From Acidobacteriota bacterium (lineage in GTDB: Bacteria > Acidobacteriota > Terriglobia > Acidiferrales > UBA7541), in assembly GCA_003153585.1 (NCBI GenBank), contig PLZZ01000168.1, positions 1 to 9,015 on the forward strand: a stretch of 9,015 nucleotides of DNA, given 5' to 3'. Of this stretch, positions 1 to 5,751 are shown one piece after another (position 1 is the stretch's first letter; the number at the start of each line of letters is the position of its first letter). Both the position numbers and the translations under genes were made by a program. The notes below the pieces were generated by a model. That model saw only the letters and a list, made by a program, of their open reading frames with translations, searched no databases and was not told where the DNA came from.

Positions 1-444
1 ACTCTGGTGGTTTGGCCCGGCCATAAGCTCGCCAAGCGGCGGGAGGTGGATATTTCCGCGCTCGGTGGCGAAACCTTTGTCGCGCACATTGTTAAATCGC
101 CCCATCGCCAACAAGTGATACAGATGTTCGCGCGGCACCGCGTGGCCCTGCGAATGGAGCTGGAACTCCCGACCATCGAGAGCATCAAACGATTCGTGGA
201 GATGAAAAGAGGGGTGGCCATCGTGCCGCGCATGTGTGTGGAAGGTGAGTTGGCGCGCGGCGATCTGCACGAGTTGCGTATAAGGCAAATGCGGATTCAG
301 CGGCACTTATATTTGGTGTACCGCCAGGATCGTCCGCTGAGCGCCGCCGCGCGAGCGCTAGTGGAAATCATACTATCGCGAAAGAAAGCGCGGGCTGCAC
401 GTTCGCGCCGAGCGCATCACGCTACCGTATCGCGCCGGCAGTGA
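1..444 (+). CDS. LysR-type transcriptional regulator, C-terminal part (5' end outside window)
   Basis: The reading frame is open from base 1, so the gene begins upstream; 147 residues are visible. They match the second half of the LysR substrate-binding (periplasmic-binding-protein-like) domain: a segment like LVVWPGHKLA near the left edge, then an FV strand, a helix with R..V..MF, the ELELPTIESIKRFVEMKRGVAIVP region and a final LVYRQDRPLSAAARALVE segment. The N-terminal winged helix-turn-helix that binds DNA is not in the window. Such proteins usually act as tetramers that bind a small effector and control a nearby, often divergent, gene, so the likely target lies to the left. The last 20 or so residues form an unusually basic tail (RKKARAARSRR) beyond the normal domain end. 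The gene overlaps the convergent transglutaminase-like gene by 23 bases. Effector and target cannot be read from the sequence. Confidence 0.88.
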   Translation, partial: TLVVWPGHKLAKRREVDISALGGETFVAHIVKSPHRQQVIQMFARHRVALRMELELPTIESIKRFVEMKRGVAIVPRMCVEGELARGDLHELRIRQMRIQRHLYLVYRQDRPLSAAARALVEIILSRKKARAARSRRAHHATVSRRQ

Positions 445-1450
445 GGGGTGCCGCGCTTGCATCCCGAAACGAGAATTTCTTGTTCACCGACGAAAACGGT
501 TTGCCGTCCACTTCCACGTACGGGTAAACAAAGAAGTTCAGCGGTGGTCCCGCCTGTGGCGGCGCCAGGATCAAGTCGCGGCCGACACTGAACTGAACGC
601 GGTTTGCATCGTGCGTACCGAAGAAATATTCTCGCTTCGACGGATCTTTCCACGCTTCCGAAGCGTCAATGGGGACCCAGCCGTAATCCTTCAGATAGAA
701 TTCCGCCCAGCAGTGGTAGCCGCCGATCTCGCCGCTTGTCGCGCTTGGCGGCAAGGGGAATCCAATTTCAAATTTTGCGGGAATACCGGCCGAGCGAGCC
801 AGCCCGATAAAAAGAGAATGAAAATCGGTGCAGTTCCCCCGCTTGGCATCGCACGCCCAATAAATGTCCCCGTTGCCCCAGCCTGTCCCGCTCTTGTCAT
901 ACTTCATGTTTGCCAAAACGTAGTCGTAAATCGCCCGAGCTTTGGCGAGATCGGTGGTCTTTCCGGCCGTCACTTCGGCTGAAAGTTCGCGGATACGCTG
1001 ATCGAGCGGGACGAGGTGGTCGGGCTGCAGCCAGCGTGCCAGATCCGGCGGCGCGCTCGGGGCGGAGCTGGAAACCTCCGCAAAGGCCTTGTGTACATGC
1101 TCGGTGCGCTCAACGGTAAACTCCATCGTTGCAAGAATGCTCGCCGCGGCGGGGTTCTTCACGTCAATGTGCACCATTTGATTGCCGTATTCCGGCGCAG
1201 TCAAAATTTGCGAAGGGTAAGGCGAACTCACTTTGGCCTTCAGGATTTTCTGGTACTGGTCGCTCTGGGGATACGGCAACCAGATTTGCACATCTTTCGA
1301 TCCGGTAGGAATGTCGTGAACTTCGGCAGTGTACGTGAATTCAAAGGTTCGTTCCTGCAGCGACGAAGTCGCCGGGGCTGAACTGACCAGCAAGAAACAG
1401 GCCGACGCAAAAAGAACGATTCGCACGAAAGAAGCGTGCCAAGTGTTCAT
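422..1450 (-). CDS. Exported transglutaminase-like (papain-fold) domain protein
   Basis: 342 residues. The N-terminus has a signal peptide: a short basic stretch ending at R10, a hydrophobic run of residues 11-24 and a likely cleavage after APA (25-27), so the product is probably exported. Residues about 30-120 form a beta-rich N-terminal domain. Residues about 165-265 are the transglutaminase-like core with the catalytic triad visible: C207 in GNCTDFHSLF, H246 in GGYHCWAEFY and D262 in VPIDAS. Bacterial members of this fold are mostly thiol proteases or amidases rather than true protein crosslinkers; the substrate here is unknown. C18 in ASAC is a poor lipobox, so I prefer signal peptidase I. 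The ATG at 1450 is chosen because it precedes the signal peptide. A ribosome binding site and a promoter compete for the same bases just upstream (see the promoter entry). The gene is transcribed in the same direction as the aminotransferase gene but is separated from it by 131 bases with its own promoter. Confidence 0.88.
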   Translation of the reverse strand: MNTWHASFVRIVLFASACFLLVSSAPATSSLQERTFEFTYTAEVHDIPTGSKDVQIWLPYPQSDQYQKILKAKVSSPYPSQILTAPEYGNQMVHIDVKNPAAASILATMEFTVERTEHVHKAFAEVSSSAPSAPPDLARWLQPDHLVPLDQRIRELSAEVTAGKTTDLAKARAIYDYVLANMKYDKSGTGWGNGDIYWACDAKRGNCTDFHSLFIGLARSAGIPAKFEIGFPLPPSATSGEIGGYHCWAEFYLKDYGWVPIDASEAWKDPSKREYFFGTHDANRVQFSVGRDLILAPPQAGPPLNFFVYPYVEVDGKPFSSVNKKFSFRDASAAPLTAGAIR

Positions 1451-1459
1451 AGGAGCGGC

Positions 1460-1489
1460 ATTTTACTCCTTTCGGCCGCCCCGTGACAA
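1460..1489 (-). promoter_or_regulatory. Predicted sigma-70 promoter of the transglutaminase-like gene
   Basis: On the minus strand TTGTCA (1484-1489, 5/6 to consensus) and TAAAAT (1460-1465, 5/6) are 18 bases apart. The start codon (1448-1450) begins 9 bases after the -10 box, so the transcript would begin at or within about 3 bases of the ATG and would be leaderless or nearly so. The Shine-Dalgarno-like AGGAG (1466-1470) lies inside this promoter's spacer and could only be used by a transcript from further upstream. Confidence 0.55.
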
Positions 1490-1509
1490 AGCAGGAATTT
1501 CAGTGCCAG

Positions 1510-1557
1510 GAGACCCGTAGATGCTTCCACGGGAGAAATTCGCTCCGGCCGGGTCTC
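1510..1557. repeat. 8-bp perfect inverted repeat between aminotransferase and transglutaminase genes
   Basis: GAGACCCG (1510-1517) and CGGGTCTC (1550-1557) are exact reverse complements separated by 32 bases. The spacer holds a nested 4-bp stem GGAG/CTCC (1532-1535 with 1543-1546). The element lies 25 bases past the aminotransferase stop and upstream of the transglutaminase promoter, so it may be a boundary or terminator-like structure. No T tract follows on either strand, so it is not a standard intrinsic terminator. Confidence 0.5.
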
Positions 1558-1581
1558 ATTGACCGCTGGCCCAAACCGACG

Positions 1582-2679
1582 CTAGCGTTTAACCGCGAGT
1601 TCGTCGAGCGCGGCAGCCACGCGTGAAAGTCCTTCACGGACATCTTCGGTTTCACCGCCAACGCCTATGCGGAAGTGCTCGGGGGCATCGAAGAAGCGAC
1701 CTGGAACGACGCTGGTCTCGTATTTTTCATGCAAGAGCTGGCAAAAGGCGTCGGCGTGGCCACTCGCAAGATGCGGAAAGGAAATTGTCCCGGCCTCCGG
1801 CCAGATGGTGAGGAGGTCTGGCCGGGAGTCCAGTAGTTTTTTCACAAGCGCGCGATTCATACCCAGTAGTTTTTTCGCGCGCGCAGCGATCTGCGGAAGA
1901 TGATCCAGGGCCATTACGCTGAGCATTTCCGCGGGATGCGCTCCGGTAACTCCGAATAGATCATTTAAATGCCACATTCGCTGCGCCAGAGGCTTAGCCG
2001 CGAAAATCCAGCCGCAGCGCAATCCGGAAAGCCCGTACGCTTTAGTCAAGCTGCTGGTAACTACAAAATTTTGTCCCAAGAGAAACGACGTCTTCCAGGG
2101 CGAATCGAAACAAGCTTCCAGGTATACCTCGTCTATCAATACGTGCGCGCCAAGACTGCGCGCGATTTCACCGACGATCCGAATTGCTGAGTCTGGAGTC
2201 CGCACTCCGCTGGGATTGTGCAGGTTCGTGATCACAATCAAACGCGTTCGTGGCGTGATGCAGCGTTCCACTTCGCGTGGATCCATTTGAAAGCCGGACT
2301 CGAACTTCCGCGGAAAGCGGCGGATTTTTGCGCCCAGATATTCTGCCGTGGAAACGATAGCCTCATAGGAAGGCTCCTCGATCAGCACTTCGTCACCGGG
2401 CTCGATCAGAGCGGCCATGGCCAGATGATTCGCCATGGAAGTGCCCTGCGCGAGAACGATATTTTCCACCGGAACATTTGCTTTGGAAGACAGGCGTTCA
2501 AGCAAGGGCTGGTAGCCGTAGCCGCTTGAGCCGGAGATTTCCAGATCTTCGATGCGCACGGGAAGCTCGCTCAGCGGAAAATGAAGGACGTCACTTGCGG
2601 CAAGATTGTAGCGCGCGTCGGAACGCAGCTTGGCCCATTCGATATACGCGGAACGAATCTCTCGCCTCTGCGGACTCAT
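1582..2679 (-). CDS. PLP-dependent class I/II aminotransferase
   Basis: 365 residues, fold type I aminotransferase. Visible landmarks in order: the YGYQPLLERLS segment (54-64) typical of substrate-pocket and dimer contacts; QGTSMANHLAM (78-88) at the PLP phosphate loop; the NPSG motif with N155, which contacts the PLP ring; D183 in IDEVY, which binds the pyridine nitrogen, with Y186 binding the PLP oxygen; K213 in SSLTKAYGLSGLRCGW, the Schiff-base lysine; and R337 in EHFRIGVGG, the substrate carboxylate arginine. All key residues are present, so it should be active. It transfers the amino group of an amino acid to a 2-oxoacid; the exact substrate cannot be told from the sequence. It starts 9 bases after the permease stop with only a weak AGTGAG upstream, which suggests translational coupling in one operon. 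That pairing suggests it works on an amino acid imported by the permease. At 365 residues it is somewhat shorter than the usual 390-400. Confidence 0.9.
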   Translation of the reverse strand: MSPQRREIRSAYIEWAKLRSDARYNLAASDVLHFPLSELPVRIEDLEISGSSGYGYQPLLERLSSKANVPVENIVLAQGTSMANHLAMAALIEPGDEVLIEEPSYEAIVSTAEYLGAKIRRFPRKFESGFQMDPREVERCITPRTRLIVITNLHNPSGVRTPDSAIRIVGEIARSLGAHVLIDEVYLEACFDSPWKTSFLLGQNFVVTSSLTKAYGLSGLRCGWIFAAKPLAQRMWHLNDLFGVTGAHPAEMLSVMALDHLPQIAARAKKLLGMNRALVKKLLDSRPDLLTIWPEAGTISFPHLASGHADAFCQLLHEKYETSVVPGRFFDAPEHFRIGVGGETEDVREGLSRVAAALDELAVKR

Positions 2680-2688
2680 GGACGAAAC

Positions 2689-4104
2689 TCACTGAGAACC
2701 GGCGGTGCGCTTTGCGCGCCCGCGCAACAAGTAATAGACAGGGACCCCGGCAAGCAGAATACATACTGCGACACCTGCATTGCGAGGATATTTGTAAATG
2801 GTGTTTAGAACTATCAACCAGGCCACCAGAACGAAAAGCCCTGTTGTCCACGGATGCCCCGGGACTCGGAACCCTGGAGTGGCGCTCGCTGTGTTTTCAC
2901 CGCGTGCCTGGCGGCGCCGAAAAATAAAAAGGCAGCTCGCGGTGAGTCCGAAAAACAGCCAGTCCATCACCACGACATAGCTCAGAAGTTGCTCGAACGT
3001 TCCGAGCAGCACGGCAGCACTGGTGATCGTGCCCTGGAGAATGATGGCAACCACGGGAACTCGGCTGCGTGAACCCAGTCGGGCAAACGCGCGAGGCAGC
3101 ACACCGTCTTCGGCCATGGCAAACGCGACGCGCGGATAAGTAAGCATGGCTTGGCTCAGAAATCCAAGAGTGGATATTGCAATCGTCACTGCTATCAGCC
3201 TTGCACCGAACTGCCCAAGTGCAGCACGCATTACACCCGACGCCGGTGTGGTGGTCGCCGCTAATCCAGCCGGAGCCAGAGCTTGGACGTAAATAATATT
3301 TACGGAGACGTAGAGTGCAATGACTCCGATAACTCCGAGCAAAAGAGCTTTTGGAAGGTTTTTGCGGGGTTCGCGAATTTCGCTCGCGATATAATTCGAA
3401 GTCTGCCAGCCACCATAGGCAAAAATCACCGGTATCAGGGCCGCGCCGAAAACGGTCAACAGGTCGAATGAAGCGGGCCGGTCGAGCAGGGGATGCCACG
3501 CCGGATGAGGCGCTGCAGGGGACCGGAGAAGGAACCATCCGCCGCAGCCGACGATCATCACGATAGCAAGAATGCGCAAAACCATGAAAAAGCTCTGCAC
3601 GCCGCTGCCCGCGCGCACTCCAACACAGTTGATCGCCGTCAGCGCGACGACTACGGAAACCGCCGCGACCTTTTCCGGCACCGTACTGTGAGAAAACTCG
3701 CGGAAATATTTTCCGAAGGTAACCGCGACGGCGGCCGTCCCGCCAGCATGAATCACGAGAATGCTTACCCAGCCATAGAGAAAACCCAGGAGCGGATCGT
3801 AGGCCTCACGGATGTAAGCATACTGTCCTCCGACCTCGGGCATGCGGTTGGCCAGTTCGGCGTAAATAAACGCTCCAACCAGTGCGAGCAGGCCGCCCGC
3901 CGCCCAAGCGCCAAGAATCATTGTGGGCGTGTGCACCAGCCTCGCGACAACGTAGGAGTTGATGAATATCCCGGAGCCGACGATGCCACCCATCACAACC
4001 ATAGTCGCGTCGAAGATTCCCAAGCGAGCAGCGAGACCGGATGTGAGTTCCGCCGAATGGGGTTGGGGGGAAGGCGTATCGCGAGCTGGAGTGCTTTGTG
4101 ACAT
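2689..4104 (-). CDS. APC-superfamily amino acid permease
   Basis: 471 residues, the usual size, with about 12 hydrophobic segments spread over residues 32-460. The hallmark glycine-rich unwound first helix is present as GGIVGSGIFINS (39-50). YAELANRMPEVGGQYAYIREAY (81-102) follows helix 2, FAYGGWQTSNYIASEIREPRKNLPKA (228-253) is the helix 6 and loop motif, and YPRVAFAMAEDGVLPRAFARL (323-343) lies in the loop after helix 8. This pattern resembles the SteT/LAT-type branch of the family, inner-membrane antiporters or symporters of neutral or other amino acids. The specific substrate is not readable. It is the first gene of an operon with the aminotransferase, 9 bases between them. The start at 4104 gives a 27-residue cytoplasmic tail. 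There is no clear Shine-Dalgarno sequence in front of it. An extended -10 promoter lies 56-84 bases upstream. Confidence 0.92.
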   Translation of the reverse strand: MSQSTPARDTPSPQPHSAELTSGLAARLGIFDATMVVMGGIVGSGIFINSYVVARLVHTPTMILGAWAAGGLLALVGAFIYAELANRMPEVGGQYAYIREAYDPLLGFLYGWVSILVIHAGGTAAVAVTFGKYFREFSHSTVPEKVAAVSVVVALTAINCVGVRAGSGVQSFFMVLRILAIVMIVGCGGWFLLRSPAAPHPAWHPLLDRPASFDLLTVFGAALIPVIFAYGGWQTSNYIASEIREPRKNLPKALLLGVIGVIALYVSVNIIYVQALAPAGLAATTTPASGVMRAALGQFGARLIAVTIAISTLGFLSQAMLTYPRVAFAMAEDGVLPRAFARLGSRSRVPVVAIILQGTITSAAVLLGTFEQLLSYVVVMDWLFFGLTASCLFIFRRRQARGENTASATPGFRVPGHPWTTGLFVLVAWLIVLNTIYKYPRNAGVAVCILLAGVPVYYLLRGRAKRTAGSQ

Positions 4105-4159
4105 CGAGGCGAGCGCCGCACTAACCGTTGCTCAATTCAAAGTGCGAGCGAGCAGCGCG

Positions 4160-4188
4160 AATCTATCACTGCGAGAGTTAGCCGCCAA
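4160..4188 (-). promoter_or_regulatory. Predicted extended -10 sigma-70 promoter of the permease-aminotransferase operon
   Basis: On the minus strand TTGGCG (4183-4188, 4/6) is 17 bases from TAGATT (4160-4165, 4/6), and the -10 box is preceded by TGA, an extended -10 (TGn) element. The predicted start near 4153 gives a leader of about 49 bases before the permease ATG. The spacing and TGn element make it the best candidate in the spacer. Confidence 0.5.
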
Positions 4189-4195
4189 GCAATCG

Positions 4196-4220
4196 CTTAG
4201 GTTCCTGAGCCTAAGTTAGG
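4196..4220. promoter_or_regulatory. Overlapping inverted repeats in the divergent spacer, candidate operator
   Basis: CTTAGG (4196-4201) and CCTAAG (4210-4215) are exact reverse complements with 8 bases between. CCTAA (4210-4214) also pairs with TTAGG (4216-4220) around one central G, giving a second palindrome that shares an arm with the first. The element lies just upstream of the -35 box of the permease promoter, centred near -53, where an activator would bind, and 71 bases before the propeller start codon. No regulator in the window can be assigned to it. Confidence 0.4.
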
Positions 4221-4278
4221 TTTTCGGTTGCATTACGCAGCGCACAATAGTAATCACAAGTGCGATGATGATTTGAAT

Positions 4279-4282
4279 GGAG
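4279..4282 (+). promoter_or_regulatory. Ribosome binding site that fixes the propeller start
   Basis: GGAG sits 8 bases before the ATG at 4291. The frame is open further upstream to a TTG at 4228, but that codon has no ribosome binding site and would put a long polar stretch before the signal peptide. The ATG is therefore chosen. Confidence 0.7.
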
Positions 4283-4290
4283 ATCTTCCT

Positions 4291-5520
4291 ATGACTGTGA
4301 ATTTTAGGATTGCGCTTCGTTCGGTTCTGGACGCGCAAAGAAAATGGCAGTGGGGCGGACGCCTCGCCGCCGTGGCGCTCATGGTGGTAACTATTTCTTC
4401 AGCATCGGCGCAAACGAAAACGTTGCCGCAACAAACAACAGCGTTGAATGCGCCGCCGGTGGCGCCGGCAACGACTATCCAGCCCCCCAGCCTGGATTAT
4501 CTCGTTTATGTAGTGTGCGAATCCGCCGACAAAGTGGTTCTGGTGAGGTTCGGGCCAAAGGGTCTGCAGAAAGAGCACGAAACGCAGATCGGCCTGATGC
4601 CTATGGACATCAATGGCCCGCACGGCATCGCTGTTTCGCCGGACAAAAAATATTTATATGTCTCGGTGGGTCACGGCCGGCCGGATGGATCGGTGTGGAA
4701 GTTGAAGACCGGAACAGACGAGGTGATTCGCTTCGCGCCGCTTGGATTGTTCCCGGCGACGACAGACATTTCCCGCGACGGCGCATTTATTTACGTGGCG
4801 AATGCGAACTTCCACGGCGACATGGTTCCATCCTCGATTTCTGTGGTGGCCACAGACGAGATGGCCGAGGTGAAACGGATCACCACCTGCACTATGCCGC
4901 ACGGCTCGCGCCTGAATCCGCAGGGCACCAAGCATTACTCGGCATGCATGATGGACGACATGCTCGTGGAAATCGATACGCAAACCTTCGAGGTCTCGCG
5001 GCACTTCCGACTCGGCGCCGGCAAAGAAATGGGTATGACCGGCGCACCCGACAAGCATATGAAAATGAGCGATCTCACTTGCGTGCCCACCTGGGCGCAG
5101 CCTTCAAACGATGGCTCTGAAATTTACGTGGCGTGCAACAAAGCGAACGATATCGTCGCCGTGGACGCGGCCTCCTGGAAAATGTTGCGGCGATTTCCTG
5201 CCGGCACCGGCGTGTACAACCTGGCCATGACGCAAGACGGCCGCCTGATTGCGACCAACAAGAGGGGCCAGTCGGTTTCCATCTTCGATCCAAAAACAGG
5301 CAAAGAGCTGGCCAAGCTTCCGACCAAGCGAAAGATTGTGCATGGGGCGGTGGTTACGCCGGACAATCGGTACGCGTTTATTTCCGTCGAAGGTATCGGC
5401 TCCGATCCGGGTACTGTCGAGGTCATCGATCTAAGTTCACTGACGACGGTGGCCACACTCGATGTCCCGCAGCAGGCTGCCGGGATCGACTTCTGGAAAA
5501 CAGAGCCCAGCAAACCCTAA
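4291..5520 (+). CDS. Secreted YncE/YVTN-type beta-propeller protein
   Basis: 409 residues from the ATG at 4291. Residues 1-40 are a long signal peptide (R and K up to 24, hydrophobic 25-37, cleavage after SASA), then a Pro/Thr/Ala-rich linker to about 67. The rest is built from repeats of the type HGIAVSPDKKYLYVS (111-125), DISRDGAFIYVAN (159-171), HGSRLNPQGTKHYSAC (204-219), PSNDGSEIYVAC (271-282), YNLAMTQDGRLIATN (309-323) and HGAVVTPDNRYAFISV (351-366). With N- and C-terminal strands closing the ring this makes about seven blades. The family fold is certain, the function is not: such propellers act as binding scaffolds or as redox or lyase enzymes in the periplasm. Three blades carry His-Gly at the same place (H111, H204, H351), and a Met-rich loop lies at 247-259, which hints at metal binding. 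The gene stands alone, divergent from the permease operon. Confidence 0.85.
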   Translation: MTVNFRIALRSVLDAQRKWQWGGRLAAVALMVVTISSASAQTKTLPQQTTALNAPPVAPATTIQPPSLDYLVYVVCESADKVVLVRFGPKGLQKEHETQIGLMPMDINGPHGIAVSPDKKYLYVSVGHGRPDGSVWKLKTGTDEVIRFAPLGLFPATTDISRDGAFIYVANANFHGDMVPSSISVVATDEMAEVKRITTCTMPHGSRLNPQGTKHYSACMMDDMLVEIDTQTFEVSRHFRLGAGKEMGMTGAPDKHMKMSDLTCVPTWAQPSNDGSEIYVACNKANDIVAVDAASWKMLRRFPAGTGVYNLAMTQDGRLIATNKRGQSVSIFDPKTGKELAKLPTKRKIVHGAVVTPDNRYAFISVEGIGSDPGTVEVIDLSSLTTVATLDVPQQAAGIDFWKTEPSKP

Positions 5521-5751
5521 GCTTCCACACATCCATACGCAGCGCATTGACCAGCCGGCTACCAGCCCGTCCACGAAATACATTGCGACGGACGCGCAGG
5601 TGTTTAAATCTAATTAAGGGTTGCAGCACCAACGCTTTCGTTCGGCGTTGCAAGATGGCGAGGTTGAAGGCACGATATATTGTCACCGACTGGCATTGTG
5701 TGAGTGCATCCAGATTTGAGATCGGAATCATAGATTCGAAAGGGACCAAGA
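5521..5751 (+). other. Intergenic region before the glucan phosphorylase
   Basis: 231 bases. It holds an AT-rich patch (5601-5617) and an imperfect inverted repeat: AACGC (5631-5635) with GCGTT (5645-5649), extended by TTGC (5621-5624) with GCAA (5650-5653) across a 6-base bulge. No T tract follows, so it is not a convincing terminator. I found no promoter with acceptable boxes and spacing. AAGGGA (5740-5745), 6 bases before the ATG at 5752, is a good ribosome binding site. Confidence 0.5.

Noticed and set aside
3493..4101. 202-residue plus-strand frame opposite the permease
   Set aside because: Antisense shadow of the permease; no hydrophobic core or motif.
5621..5653. Terminator behind the propeller gene
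   Set aside because: The inverted repeat is imperfect with a 6-base bulge and no T tract follows.
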